Source of the DNA: Campylobacteraceae bacterium
GTDB taxonomy: Bacteria > Campylobacterota > Campylobacteria > Campylobacterales > Sulfurovaceae
Length of the DNA stretch: 64,000 bases
Assembly: GCA_027065385.1 (NCBI GenBank)
Contig: JAMOOP010000067.1
Location: 43,869-107,868 of the forward strand
Direction of reading: 5' to 3'
Position numbers and translations under genes: made by a program. The notes beneath the pieces were generated by a model. That model worked only from the letters and a program-made list of their open reading frames with translations, made no database searches and was not told the origin of the DNA. Below, one piece after another: positions 1 to 10,843 of the stretch (the stretch's first letter is position 1; each line of letters opens with the position of its first letter).

Positions 1-3000
1 ATATCGGACTATCAACAATATCAGAGACAATCACCCTAAACTTGACAGGGCGACTCTCTCCACTACTATTTGAAGCTTTGAGCAAAATATCATACTGATT
101 TTGAACCTCATAGTCCAAACTCTCTCCTGCTTTGAGAGAGACCACACCACTGTTGTCTATCTCAAATATACTATCTTGGGAGACAATCTCATAAGAGCTA
201 ATCGCACTACTACCCTCACTAAGTACTTTGACCTTACCAAGCTCATAAGCCCCTACGGTATCTTCTGATACCTGAACCCAAGTAGCTCCAAGAATCGGTT
301 TTGGATTGGATGTTGTGCTAGGTTTGGCATAGATAAACGACTCTGCATCAGCACTCAAATCCTCTCCTCTATAGGCTTTTTGGATAATAGGTAGTAGTTG
401 GGAAGTGTAATCTTTGACCAACCAATTTCGGTTGGCACTTGCTAACCAATAGAGTATATCATCTCTACCAAGAGGGTTAGCAGATTTGGGATAGAGTTTC
501 TCTATTAGAACGCTTTTGGCAATCCCATTTAATCTATCATCAACTCCATAACGGTCATAGTTCGCTCCCAATAAATCTTTTGAGACCTCAAAAGAGAGTT
601 CGGTCAAGATATTGACCTTGTACTCATCTCTAAGTAACTCCTCTTTGCTCACAATAGCGTGAATCGTTCCTTTTAGAGGTGTATAGTCACTATCCATCTC
701 AAAATCACTATTGGCATCAATATCAACACCACCCATTACCTCCATAATAAAATCACCATCATACCCTGCAATCTTCTGCATAAAAGTTATCTCATCAGCT
801 GTTTGAGCTACTCGCCCCTCTAGCACCACAGGCAGATAGATAATCCCTGAACTATCTATATCTGTACCTATAGTTGTCTCACCCTCATAGAGATACTCTA
901 TCTCTTTTTTACCAAAATCAGAAGCTTTATAGATACGATATTTTGCCCCTGCAATAGCTCCACCTAATTGAGCTTGATTTAAAAATGTGAGAACCCTATA
1001 CTCACAAGGGATACAGCCACAACTTTTAGCATTCTCTACACACATCTCTTTTTCGATATTGCGAATCTCATTAATAGTAGTCACACTAGAACCCAAAGAG
1101 TTAGGATGATAACTAGACCAACTAGCCCCACCACCACTTACAAACTGATACTCACCACCATATCCACCACTACCCCCTGCTGTTGGCAAAGAGGTTTGAG
1201 TAGGCACAGTCTCAACAGTAGCAGGTTTAGTTGGGTCAGCACGAGAGATAAAAATATCAGCAATATGCCCCAAATTATAATCCTCTTTTGTTTTTATCTC
1301 TTTTTTATAGACTCTTGTTCCTGTTGGGGTATTGATGGTTACGGTGACTATATCAGGTAGATTACTACTATCTATAGATGCTAGATTGGTTGGGTTTACC
1401 TCTATGGCGTAGTGTCCTTGATAGACCTCATCTAGGGTTAACTCTCCTGAACCGATATTATAAGAGGTACAGCTTTTGCTCTGCTCTTGCATTAGTGGAT
1501 TGGTTGTTAGAAGTGAAGCTTTTTGGTTTTGCCATATTGTGGTGATGGTAAAAAGTCCGTTTGGTGGGATTGCACTATTTTGGCACTCTTTTTTATCTAT
1601 GACATTAACTGTTCTAGTTACATTTGCCTCATTACCATCACTATCTTTTACAGAATATTTAACAATGTATGAACCTATTTTTGAAGTATTTAATTCACTG
1701 CTATCTATTACAATTTCATTTGTAAGATTTCCATCTTCTATATCTAATGCAGTTGCATTTAATTCTTGATATTTACTATTTTTCAATATGGATATATTAT
1801 TGTCACCAATAAGTGTGATTGTAGGTATTGTTCCTATACCACTATTGAAATCTATCTTTGTACTATATCCTTTTACTATAGTATCAAAATGAATTATATT
1901 ATCAGAGTTCAAATTTGATACATAACTATAAGCTTTTTGTATAGCTTTTGGATTATTTGTATTACTATTTTTTAATTGAGTATGTAAATCTTCAATTATC
2001 GTTTCTTCCTCTATTCCTGTATATCTACTAAATTCCTCCAAAATAGCATCATACCATGCAATAACTATCGAATTATTATTTTCATCTTTATCGATAAGTT
2101 TTCCATCTTTGAAATATCTATTATCTATTGGTATCTTATAAATATCTTTTTTTTCTTCTTTTTCCAATGTATAAATAGTTGTATTTAAGTTTATATTTTT
2201 TTGGGTATCTCGATAATAGATTACAATATGTATATCTCTTTTTCTCTCTGATAATAGTCCTTTTTGTTCCTCATTCAGTTGAAAACATAGATGATATATT
2301 CCACTTTTTTTATCAAATTCAAACCATCTTGAACCCTCTTTATATTGTTGATTTTCTGTTAAGCCCAAATATGGTATATATTCAGCAGAATCATATATTT
2401 TAGTTTTATACCCTTGTGAAACAGGAGATATTACAAAAAGTTTATGAGACTCTTTAAAAACTATATCTTGTTTAATCTTACTAGATTCAGGTTGTTTTAT
2501 ATCTATTTCTGATTCAACTTCAAAAATACCTGCTGATAGATGTGTAATTCCTGTATTATTTTTATAATTCTTCCAATATTGATTTCCATAATCTTGTTTA
2601 AATAGTTCACTTAAATTATCCATATAACTAATATAATAATAGCTATCTTCATTTTTATGTTCCCAAAATTCATAAGGGTCAGAAACTATACCTAAATCAT
2701 CATCAATTCCTAAAGAGGCATCATATTCTTTTCTTATTGCTTGATTTTTATTTTTATCATATTCTAAATATCTTGAAAAAGTATTATTTGTTTTAAGCGT
2801 AGATTCATAAGAGTTTTTTACATGTGTAATAGGTGATGTAAAAATAGATTTTGTTTTCATTTCATTATCATACTTATACACATGAAATTTAAAATTTGCA
2901 AAATCTTCAAATGTTGTACCTAATAAATTAGTATGTTTATAAGAAGCATAAATTTCTTTTGTTATATTTTCACCTATCTTGCCATAATTACCTATTTGCA

Positions 3001-6000
3001 TCTCATAACTATAAGTCACACCACTGATTGCTAGAGTTGCATCACGATTATTGACATTATATGGTATAAATTTACCTTTTGGTGCATTTCCATATAAAAA
3101 ATAACTCTCATAACTATATCTATTATCAGAATAATTGTCATAAATATTTAAACCATCAGGATAAAGTAAGAAAGAGTATTTTAAATAATCGGCTGAAAAT
3201 GGGAAATTAATTTCATTATATTTTTCAATTGTAAAAGGAACAACTCTAGGTGCTGTTATAAAATCATAAGCAAATTTACCACCTGTATTTGCTATTTTGG
3301 AGAGGTCAATAATGACTCTTGCCAAACCATTAGCAGGTATTGCATAAGAGGCAATTCTCGCAGAAAACTCTGATAATATATTTGATAAATCATCTGCTGA
3401 TTCTTTTACTACTTCCAAAATCATATTTTTTGTATAAGCCATAATCATTTTATTATCAATCTTTTGTACTTGAGTATAAAGTTTATCTATAGAGCTAGAA
3501 AGAGATACCATATCTTTAATTTCACTCATATCTTTTTTGATAATTGAGTAAATTTTCGCACTAGAATTTAAAAATATAATTTTAGATGCATATTTGGCAA
3601 TTTGTCTATTTTCTTGACTTATTCCATCATGTTTTAACATAATTCTTGCAAAAATTCTAGCCAATTGAGCTGTTGATTTTTTATGATATTTATCACTATT
3701 TCCTACCTCTGCATTAGCGATTATAGAAATTGCAGATAAAGAGTTTAAATCTTTAGGATAATAAAAATATCCATCTGAAACAATTTTACCTAACAACTGT
3801 TTTAACATTATTTCCGTAGCTATTGTTTTAGCATACTCTTTACCTTTTCCTTGATTAATTAAATCAGAAAAATCACTTAATGATAGTTTATCTATCTTAT
3901 AGACCCTAGCAAAAAATGCAGGAAGTGCTTTATTTTCTCCTTGTATAATTTTAGAAGGAGCAACTGTAATTGTGTTTAAAAAATCATCTATATCATCAGA
4001 GTGTGATAACAACTTTTTTGATATATCTTTTACTTTTTTATTGTCAGCTAATGTAGCAAAGATATTAATAACTTCTAATTTATCTCTAGCAATATTATTC
4101 CACTCTTTAATACTTTCTTTGGCTTTCTTTACATTTTCAATTATTTTATCTATTTTTTTACTAAGTTTACCAAAAAGTTTTTTTCCTTTACCACTACTCA
4201 TAGTATCTAAAACTATACTAAATAATGTTCCTCCATTCATTAATGCAGGTTTAGAAAACCTATCAAATTCAGTATATAAAACATACTCTTTTTTAGCAGT
4301 ATCTGTATAATCCAAATCAGCATAAGAAAATTCTGTTCTACTTTTCATTCCATCTTTAAAAGGATTAATTGCATTTTTTATATCAAAAAAAGCCTCTTGT
4401 CTTTGTAACATTTTTGTTTTTTTCAAAAGAACTTCTATAGATGCAGTATTAAAATCTTCTCTACTTAGAAGCCCATAGTTAAGACTTCTACTTGTATCTA
4501 TAATTATTTTAGAATCATCAGAACTAATCTCAAATCCACCTTTTTTTACTGGTTCTGTTGAGTCTATATCTTTTGGAGTTACTACAATGTTTACTATATC
4601 AGTGGCTTTATTTCCCATATTATCAGTTATTTCTAAAGTAATAATATGTTTACCTATTGAAAAATTATCTTTGGTAAAAGTAGCATTATTACTTAAAACA
4701 GTATCCCCCTCTTTCCATATATAAGAGACAATGAACAGAGCATTTTTAGCTATGCTATTTGAAGCATCTAATCTAATGGTTTCCCCCTCTTTAACAGTTT
4801 GGTCTTCTCCTGCATTAGCTATAAATTTTGTAATTTTTTCTAACTCAACATCTTGATTCTGTTCAAATCTATTATCTAAAATAATACCTGTAATATTTTT
4901 TTCAAAATAATTTTCTGCTTTAATATTTAATGTGTATTCTTTTATCTCTTCTGATTTCTTATTGAGTAATGGTATATTAATGATTTGATAATTTCCATAA
5001 ATATCTGTAGTTGTTGAAGCTAGTATTTTATCTGTATTGGTTTCAAATATTTTAAGAGTAACATTTGGTATAGCTTCTTTAGATAAAGTATCATTAATTT
5101 GTCCTATTAAGCCACCTACTTTAGTTGAAGTTAACGGAATTAAGTTAACATCTATATTTTTTTTATCAGCTCTAAATAAAACTGTCTTTTCCTGATAACC
5201 ATTAGACTTTATGTGGAGTTTATAAGAGCTATTTTTATTTGTAAAATATAACCGAATTGTACCATCATCTGCAATTGGTGTATATGGATATTTACTTACT
5301 TCTTCTTTACTACCTATTTTTTCCAAAGTAACCTCTGTATGGTGGTCTAAATGGTCATTTGTATCTTTATCTTTAATTGTTACTAAGACTTCATATACAG
5401 GAAATGAAGTATTTTCTATTTTAGCGTTTACTTCATAATCTGTTTTTTTGTTTTTTAATTTGCAAGTTCCTGATATTTTATAACTTTTATAATTTTGATT
5501 ATGAAAAAAACTGTATTCAGTAGAACTAGTTTTTTCATCTTTTGACTCCCATGTTTTTCCATCAATTGTGTGTTCTATTTTAAAATGGCTTGATTGCAAT
5601 TTGAAACTACTGGATACCATAAAATCCAATTTAATATTTGATAAAAATGGATTTGGTAAAGTATGATTAATATAAATAAGATTCCCATCAATAATATCTT
5701 GTGCTAATTTCAAAGCATTACCTGCATTTAATATAGGAATTGGATGTTTTAATTTAACTAAAGTTTTTTTCCCATATATTACAACATATCTCTCTTTTAC
5801 ATACTCTGTTGCACTATTAATTAATATTGATTTAACTTCTTTAGCTGTAAAATTTGGATTTAATGAAAATATTAAAGAGGCAACTCCTGTAACCACTGGT
5901 GCTGATGCTGAAGTTCCATCAAATCCTTTTCTATCTCCTAAACCATATTCTCGAAAATTAGTTGAGTAATAAGTATTTTCACCTTTTGTACTTTTGAACT

Positions 6001-8182
6001 CTGTAGGAGCAACAATATCTACAGTTTCACCATAATCACTATAATCGGTAAGTTTTTTTAAAGTAAATTTTTCATTAAGTGTTATTGCTCCTACAATTAT
6101 TACATTATCTAATTTATTAAGATTTTTATTTTCATCTAAATGTAAAGAACCATTTTGAGTTTTAGCATCTCTTCCATCATTACCAGTTGCCCAAATATGA
6201 AGAATATTATTATATACTTCTGCTGTCTTTCTATATGTTCTAGTTTGTTCAAATCCTACTTCTTCACTCCCTAAAGTATCTCCATTCCAAATATAATGAT
6301 TATCCATACATCCCCACGAATTATTTACTAATTTTATAGATGAATCACTTTCTAATAGTTGTGTATATTTAATTGGTGTATCTATAGAACAATCACTAGT
6401 TCTTGAATTATCAAATTTGATACTTTCTGGCTCAAATTGGGAAATAACATTAACTATTAATTTAGAATTCCAATTTATACCTAATACTCCATCTTTTTTC
6501 TTTGGATTTCCAACTAATGTACCACAAACCCCTGTACCATGTGTTGATTTTTTTTCAGAAAAAAGGTTTTTTTTGAATTTATTTTCCAAATCTTGATGTT
6601 GATAAAAACCCTCATCAATTACACCAATAGTTATATCTTTATTCCCCGTGGTATATTCCCAAGCTTTTTTTATATCTATCGATTCTAAATGCCAATTATC
6701 TCCACCATCATTAAATTTAGAAGTATAATTAGGTGGTATGGTATATGAAAAAATCTTTTTTATTTTGTTTCCAGCATAAGCTCTTTTATCTACAGAAGCA
6801 ATACCTTTTATAAATTTTAATAATTCAATAGATTTTTTATCATCTGTTTCAATTAATAAGCCATTAATAGTATTCCACCCTTTAATACTAAAACTTGAAT
6901 ATTTTGAAACTATATTTCTTATCTCATTTTCAGACAAAGAACGAGAATATACCCAATATTGATTTTTAATTACTCCTTGTAAAGTTTCAATATCTTTGCT
7001 TCCATCATTCCCTTCAATCTGTTTTTCATCAAATGTAAAAATTTCATATATAGTAAATTTTTCTACTCTTTTTTTATTCTTTTCATTTATAACTTGAAGA
7101 GTATATTTTCCTTTAATAGTTGGAGTTAAATTAATTGTTTTATTATTATTGATTGAATTTAATATTAAATTGCTACCATGAGGTTGAGAGATTATAGACC
7201 AAGTTAACTTAGAAGAGTAATCTGTAGATAAGCCCTCTATTGAAATATTAAACTCCTGATTTAAAGTTGGAGAGTTAGAATAAACAATTGTAGCATCTGA
7301 TAAACTAAAAGAATTATTTGTTGGTGGATTATTTCCACTCCCTCCACCATTTCCACCAAAACCACTACTACTCCCACTATTATTTTCACCCACAAAAATT
7401 GAATTATTAATCCTCTCAATAGGATTTTTATCATTTTTAATACTATCCAAAAAATCAATAGCTATTGATACACTATTTGAACTATCTGTAATATTAGTTA
7501 GGATTTTAATGGAAGCCAAATAAGCGGGGTCATTTTCAGGAAAATCATTATTAACTACATTAGTTTTAGTACCCAAAAGTGTTATAAACTTTAATGCAAC
7601 CTCTACTTTATTACTAATATAATCTTGTCGTTTTTGTGCAATAGATAACTCTTGGGTTGTAAGATTGGGAAAATTTTCTGACGATAGTTCAATAGTTAGA
7701 GAAGTTTCCATAAAATCTGATACCATATCTGAACGACTATTACCACTATCTAAATATTTTGTCCAATGCTTGATTCCATCCGTGTCTCCTGCTTTACCTA
7801 AAGAATTTTTATAGATAGCCTCTACAAACTCTTTGTTGGTCATATTACTATATGTCGATATAAAAGTTGGGTGTTTTACAAAATTAGATGAAATTTCTTT
7901 TAAAACTATAGAGAGACTCTTACTACCATGTAAAGCTCTATTTTTCCAAAAATTTAGACCATCTATATCTGGAGCTCTATTAAAATAAGCAATATAAAGT
8001 CCTGATATTTTTTCTTCTAATTTAAGATTTCTTTTGTTATATTCACAAATAGCTATATTTTGCTTTTCTAAATTTAAATTTGAAGAAATATTTTTTTCTA
8101 CAGAAAAAGCATAAGAATTTAAACTAAAAATATAAAACCCAACTAAAATAATAAAGCGTAAAATTGATAGATTTAATTTTAT
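1..8182 (-). CDS. Giant secreted S8 (subtilisin-like) protease with DUF4214 and Ig/PKD/cadherin-like domains, C-terminus outside window
   Basis: One open frame of about 2727 codons with no stop before the window edge, so the C-terminus is missing. A signal peptide (KLNLSILRFIILVGFYIF, ending near SYA) is followed by a DUF4214-like segment (about residues 55-165), a Gly/Ser-rich linker (about 270-285), an Ig-like domain and an I9-like propeptide (about 430-480). The S8 domain spans about 505-790, with triad Asp523 (in VIDEGF), His548 (HGTGVCG), Ser758 (GTSASAP) and oxyanion Asn668 (ATGND). Next come a carboxypeptidase-regulatory-like beta domain (about 1020-1100), a PKD-like domain (about 1115-1195), a long helical region (about 1230-1620), an HYR/DUF5011-like domain (about 2120-2200) and a cadherin-like domain at the edge. 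It is probably a surface or secreted processing protease or adhesin. Domains were read by eye; the start is unusual (see the RBS entry). Confidence 0.85.
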   Translation of the reverse strand, partial: MKLNLSILRFIILVGFYIFSLNSYAFSVEKNISSNLNLEKQNIAICEYNKRNLKLEEKISGLYIAYFNRAPDIDGLNFWKNRALHGSKSLSIVLKEISSNFVKHPTFISTYSNMTNKEFVEAIYKNSLGKAGDTDGIKHWTKYLDSGNSRSDMVSDFMETSLTIELSSENFPNLTTQELSIAQKRQDYISNKVEVALKFITLLGTKTNVVNNDFPENDPAYLASIKILTNITDSSNSVSIAIDFLDSIKNDKNPIERINNSIFVGENNSGSSSGFGGNGGGSGNNPPTNNSFSLSDATIVYSNSPTLNQEFNISIEGLSTDYSSKLTWSIISQPHGSNLILNSINNNKTINLTPTIKGKYTLQVINEKNKKRVEKFTIYEIFTFDEKQIEGNDGSKDIETLQGVIKNQYWVYSRSLSENEIRNIVSKYSSFSIKGWNTINGLLIETDDKKSIELLKFIKGIASVDKRAYAGNKIKKIFSYTIPPNYTSKFNDGGDNWHLESIDIKKAWEYTTGNKDITIGVIDEGFYQHQDLENKFKKNLFSEKKSTHGTGVCGTLVGNPKKKDGVLGINWNSKLIVNVISQFEPESIKFDNSRTSDCSIDTPIKYTQLLESDSSIKLVNNSWGCMDNHYIWNGDTLGSEEVGFEQTRTYRKTAEVYNNILHIWATGNDGRDAKTQNGSLHLDENKNLNKLDNVIIVGAITLNEKFTLKKLTDYSDYGETVDIVAPTEFKSTKGENTYYSTNFREYGLGDRKGFDGTSASAPVVTGVASLIFSLNPNFTAKEVKSILINSATEYVKERYVVIYGKKTLVKLKHPIPILNAGNALKLAQDIIDGNLIYINHTLPNPFLSNIKLDFMVSSSFKLQSSHFKIEHTIDGKTWESKDEKTSSTEYSFFHNQNYKSYKISGTCKLKNKKTDYEVNAKIENTSFPVYEVLVTIKDKDTNDHLDHHTEVTLEKIGSKEEVSKYPYTPIADDGTIRLYFTNKNSSYKLHIKSNGYQEKTVLFRADKKNIDVNLIPLTSTKVGGLIGQINDTLSKEAIPNVTLKIFETNTDKILASTTTDIYGNYQIINIPLLNKKSEEIKEYTLNIKAENYFEKNITGIILDNRFEQNQDVELEKITKFIANAGEDQTVKEGETIRLDASNSIAKNALFIVSYIWKEGDTVLSNNATFTKDNFSIGKHIITLEITDNMGNKATDIVNIVVTPKDIDSTEPVKKGGFEISSDDSKIIIDTSRSLNYGLLSREDFNTASIEVLLKKTKMLQRQEAFFDIKNAINPFKDGMKSRTEFSYADLDYTDTAKKEYVLYTEFDRFSKPALMNGGTLFSIVLDTMSSGKGKKLFGKLSKKIDKIIENVKKAKESIKEWNNIARDKLEVINIFATLADNKKVKDISKKLLSHSDDIDDFLNTITVAPSKIIQGENKALPAFFARVYKIDKLSLSDFSDLINQGKGKEYAKTIATEIMLKQLLGKIVSDGYFYYPKDLNSLSAISIIANAEVGNSDKYHKKSTAQLARIFARIMLKHDGISQENRQIAKYASKIIFLNSSAKIYSIIKKDMSEIKDMVSLSSSIDKLYTQVQKIDNKMIMAYTKNMILEVVKESADDLSNILSEFSARIASYAIPANGLARVIIDLSKIANTGGKFAYDFITAPRVVPFTIEKYNEINFPFSADYLKYSFLLYPDGLNIYDNYSDNRYSYESYFLYGNAPKGKFIPYNVNNRDATLAISGVTYSYEMQIGNYGKIGENITKEIYASYKHTNLLGTTFEDFANFKFHVYKYDNEMKTKSIFTSPITHVKNSYESTLKTNNTFSRYLEYDKNKNQAIRKEYDASLGIDDDLGIVSDPYEFWEHKNEDSYYYISYMDNLSELFKQDYGNQYWKNYKNNTGITHLSAGIFEVESEIDIKQPESSKIKQDIVFKESHKLFVISPVSQGYKTKIYDSAEYIPYLGLTENQQYKEGSRWFEFDKKSGIYHLCFQLNEEQKGLLSERKRDIHIVIYYRDTQKNINLNTTIYTLEKEEKKDIYKIPIDNRYFKDGKLIDKDENNNSIVIAWYDAILEEFSRYTGIEEETIIEDLHTQLKNSNTNNPKAIQKAYSYVSNLNSDNIIHFDTIVKGYSTKIDFNSGIGTIPTITLIGDNNISILKNSKYQELNATALDIEDGNLTNEIVIDSSELNTSKIGSYIVKYSVKDSDGNEANVTRTVNVIDKKECQNSAIPPNGLFTITTIWQNQKASLLTTNPLMQEQSKSCTSYNIGSGELTLDEVYQGHYAIEVNPTNLASIDSSNLPDIVTVTINTPTGTRVYKKEIKTKEDYNLGHIADIFISRADPTKPATVETVPTQTSLPTAGGSGGYGGEYQFVSGGGASWSSYHPNSLGSSVTTINEIRNIEKEMCVENAKSCGCIPCEYRVLTFLNQAQLGGAIAGAKYRIYKASDFGKKEIEYLYEGETTIGTDIDSSGIIYLPVVLEGRVAQTADEITFMQKIAGYDGDFIMEVMGGVDIDANSDFEMDSDYTPLKGTIHAIVSKEELLRDEYKVNILTELSFEVSKDLLGANYDRYGVDDRLNGIAKSVLIEKLYPKSANPLGRDDILYWLASANRNWLVKDYTSQLLPIIQKAYRGEDLSADAESFIYAKPSTTSNPKPILGATWVQVSEDTVGAYELGKVKVLSEGSSAISSYEIVSQDSIFEIDNSGVVSLKAGESLDYEVQNQYDILLKASNSSGESRPVKFRVIVSDIVDSPI

Positions 8183-8193
8183 ATTATCCCCCT
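8180..8193 (-). promoter_or_regulatory. Shine-Dalgarno with apparent ATA start codon of the giant protease
   Basis: A strong AGGGGG (8193-8188) is followed after 5 nt by ATA (8182-8180), then a typical signal peptide in frame. An in-frame TAG lies just upstream (8194-8192), and no ATG, GTG or TTG occurs in frame before the end of the signal peptide. Either ATA (or the ATT at 8164) initiates, or a former ATG was lost and expression is reduced. The first in-frame ATG lies within the DUF4214 segment and would remove the signal peptide. Confidence 0.55.
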
Positions 8194-8281
8194 AATATAA
8201 ATATATTATATCAAAACATAACTATATTTTAAGTTACTATTACAAATTACTTATATTTTTTAAGGGATATTAAAAAAATTA

Positions 8282-9607
8282 TTATTGCACACCTATCTGA
8301 TAATACTTAAATCCAATTTTTTCTAAACTATCTCTATTGTACTGATTTCTTCCATCAAAAATTATAGAATTTTTAAGTCTTTTTGCCATCTCTTCAAAAT
8401 CGGGAGAGCGAAACTCTTTCCACTCTGTAAGTAAGATTAAAGCATCAGCTCCATTTAGAGCTGTATATTTACTATCTACATACTCTACACTGCTATTACC
8501 CTTTAGATAGAAATTTTCAGCCTCATCTCTTGCCTTTGGGTCGTAGGCTTTAACTTTAGCTCCTCTTTTAGTTAACTCATTGATTACTACTATAGAACTA
8601 GCCTCTCTCATATCATCTGTTTCAGGTTTAAATGCTAATCCCCAAATTCCAAAAACTTTACCCTCTAAATTCTCACCAAACTCTTTAATTACTTTATCCG
8701 AAATAACTCTTTTTTGTGCAAAGTTTACCTCTTCTACTGCATCTAATAGTTTTGGAATATATCCATAATCTTTAGAGGTTTTAGCTAATGCTTGAACATC
8801 TTTTGGGAAACATGAACCACCATATCCACACCCAGGGTAGATAAATGAGTAACCAATTCTACTATCACTTCCAATTCCATGACGCACTTGATTTACATCA
8901 GCTCCAACTCTTTCACAGATATTTGCTATCTCATTCATAAATGATATTTTAGTGGCTAACATTGCATTGGCTGTATATTTTGTCATTTCAGCCGAACGAA
9001 CATCCATAGCTATAAATCTATCATGACTTCTTGTAAATGGAGCATATAACTCTCTCATAATATCAACTGCCTCACTACTATTAGCACCAATTACAACTCT
9101 ATCAGGCTTCATAAAGTCATTTATAGCATCACCCTCTTTTAAAAATTCAGGGTTTGATATAACATCAAAAGTTAAATCACTTCCTCTTTTATCTAGTTCA
9201 TTTTGAATAGTCTCTCTTACTTTATCGGCAGTTCCAACGGGTACTGTACTCTTATCAACTACAAAAGTGTGATGCTTCATATTCTCTCCAATAGATTTAG
9301 CTACTGCTAAAACATACTGTAAATCTGCACTCCCATCTTCTCCCATTGGAGTACCGACTGCTATAAAACAGATATTAGAGTTATCTAGTGCCTCTATTAT
9401 ATTGGTGGTAAAATTAAGAGTTCCTTTTTTATAATTTTCTAATACCATCTTTTCTAATCTTGGCTCATATATTGGAACAACTCCCTTTTTTAAAGAGTCA
9501 ACTTTTTTTTCATCTATATCAACACATATAACACTATTTCCCATCTCTGCAAAACATGTTCCACTCACTAATCCTACATAACCTGTACCTATTACGCTTA
9601 TTTTCAC
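8282..9607 (-). CDS. ugd: UDP-glucose 6-dehydrogenase
   Basis: 441 residues, the usual length for UDP-glucose/UDP-hexose 6-dehydrogenase. It oxidises UDP-glucose twice with NAD to UDP-glucuronate in the cytoplasm. The N-terminal Rossmann motif is [10 protein letters not shown], and the catalytic cysteine lies in YGGSCFPKD (near residue 260). The C-terminal UDP-binding domain has the [14 protein letters not shown] motif. The start is GTG at 9607, overlapping the upstream wecC stop as GTGA, which implies translational coupling. It is the last gene of the polysaccharide locus and supplies uronic acid precursor, possibly the substrate pool for the two AsnB-like amidotransferases. Confidence 0.93.
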   Translation of the reverse strand: MKISVIGTGYVGLVSGTCFAEMGNSVICVDIDEKKVDSLKKGVVPIYEPRLEKMVLENYKKGTLNFTTNIIEALDNSNICFIAVGTPMGEDGSADLQYVLAVAKSIGENMKHHTFVVDKSTVPVGTADKVRETIQNELDKRGSDLTFDVISNPEFLKEGDAINDFMKPDRVVIGANSSEAVDIMRELYAPFTRSHDRFIAMDVRSAEMTKYTANAMLATKISFMNEIANICERVGADVNQVRHGIGSDSRIGYSFIYPGCGYGGSCFPKDVQALAKTSKDYGYIPKLLDAVEEVNFAQKRVISDKVIKEFGENLEGKVFGIWGLAFKPETDDMREASSIVVINELTKRGAKVKAYDPKARDEAENFYLKGNSSVEYVDSKYTALNGADALILLTEWKEFRSPDFEEMAKRLKNSIIFDGRNQYNRDSLEKIGFKYYQIGVQ

Positions 9608-10803
9608 CTATATACTCCACAAAAATCAATTACTTTCTTACTATTATCTATTTTAATATCTTCAAACTCTCTATGAGCTACTAAAAAAATAATAATATCA
9701 GCCTCTTTAATAGCTTTATCGTATTTTACTATATTAAACTCATTAAATGATTTAATATTAGGTTCAACTGCTAAAATATTTAAACCACTTTCAATAAGCT
9801 CTCGTGTTACATATAGTGCTGGAGACTCTCTTAAATCATCAATATTAGGCTTAAAAGCTAAACCCATACATGCAATTTTTACTTCTTTTCCACTCTCTTT
9901 TTCAAAAACTAAAGCCTTATTTTTAATTTTTTCTATAACCCATTGTGTCTTATATAGGTTTACCTCTCTAGCTCTTTTTATAATCTTAGCATCACCCTCT
10001 CCTGCATGGACAATAAACCAAGGGTCAACAGCAATACAGTGTCCCCCCACCCCTGCACTAGGTTTTAATATATTAACTCTTGGGTGTCTATTAGTTAGTG
10101 ATATAAGTTCCCAAACATCAATATTAAATTTGTCACATAAAATAGATAATTCATTAGCAAAAGCAATATTTACATCTCTAAAAGAGTTCTCTGTAAGTTT
10201 TGCCATTTCAGCAGTTTTAGCATTAGTTGATAGAACTTCACCTTTTACAAATGTTTTATAAAACTCTACTGTTTTTTCTGTAGCTTTAGGAGTTAAACCA
10301 CCAACTATTCTATCATTTTCAACTAACTCTCTCATAATTTGACCAGGTAATACTCTCTCTGGACAGTGGGCAATATATATTTTAGTTGTATCAACTCCCT
10401 CTTCTTTTAAGATATTTTCTATTTTATTAGTTGTTCCAACTGGTGAAGTTGACTCTAATATTACAATATTTCCATTTTTTAAATATGGAGCTATAGCCCT
10501 TGTAGCATCTAAAACAAAATCTATATTGGGAATAAATCCTTTATAAAAAGGTGTTGGAACTGCTATAATAAATATATCAGCCTCAATAGGCTTAATATCT
10601 GCTACTAAATACCCACTATTAACTGCTGACCTAACAAAAGTGTCTAAAACAGGTTCAACAATATGTATCTCTCCACGATTAATTGTATCTACTGTAGATT
10701 TAACTACATCTACTCCATGAATTTGATAACCTCTATTGGCAAGTAGTGATGCTGTAGGTAGTCCAATATATCCCAATCCCATTACACATATTTTTTTTTT
10801 CAT
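9604..10803 (-). CDS. UDP-N-acetyl-mannosamine/glucosamine dehydrogenase (WecC/TviB-type)
   Basis: 399 residues of the nucleotide-sugar dehydrogenase family, closer to WecC than to Ugd. It oxidises a UDP-N-acetylhexosamine to the uronic acid with 2 NAD. The Rossmann motif is [17 protein letters not shown]; the active-site cysteine sits in [12 protein letters not shown]; the C-terminal half carries [16 protein letters not shown]. It is translationally coupled to ugd (4-bp overlap). UDP-ManNAc and UDP-GlcNAc dehydrogenases cannot be separated by eye, so the substrate is uncertain. A run of ten A bases lies directly behind the start codon (see repeat entry). Confidence 0.88.
   Translation of the reverse strand: MKKKICVMGLGYIGLPTASLLANRGYQIHGVDVVKSTVDTINRGEIHIVEPVLDTFVRSAVNSGYLVADIKPIEADIFIIAVPTPFYKGFIPNIDFVLDATRAIAPYLKNGNIVILESTSPVGTTNKIENILKEEGVDTTKIYIAHCPERVLPGQIMRELVENDRIVGGLTPKATEKTVEFYKTFVKGEVLSTNAKTAEMAKLTENSFRDVNIAFANELSILCDKFNIDVWELISLTNRHPRVNILKPSAGVGGHCIAVDPWFIVHAGEGDAKIIKRAREVNLYKTQWVIEKIKNKALVFEKESGKEVKIACMGLAFKPNIDDLRESPALYVTRELIESGLNILAVEPNIKSFNEFNIVKYDKAIKEADIIIFLVAHREFEDIKIDNSKKVIDFCGVYR
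10791..10800 (-). repeat. A10 homopolymer in codons 2-5 of the wecC-like gene
   Basis: On the coding strand ten consecutive A residues follow the ATG of the UDP-HexNAc dehydrogenase. Loss or gain of one base would shift the frame and abolish translation after a few codons. Slippage at such tracts is a known route to phase variation of surface glycans in Campylobacterota, though poly-G/C tracts are more common there. Confidence 0.6.
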
Positions 10804-10843
10804 TATTAAAACTTCTTATTTATTTTTATTTTATTATGTGAAA

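Noticed and set aside
1106..4310. Several plus-strand open frames of 74-112 codons opposite the giant protease gene.
   Set aside because: They lie antisense to one continuous, domain-rich frame and have no ribosome binding sites or recognisable domains.
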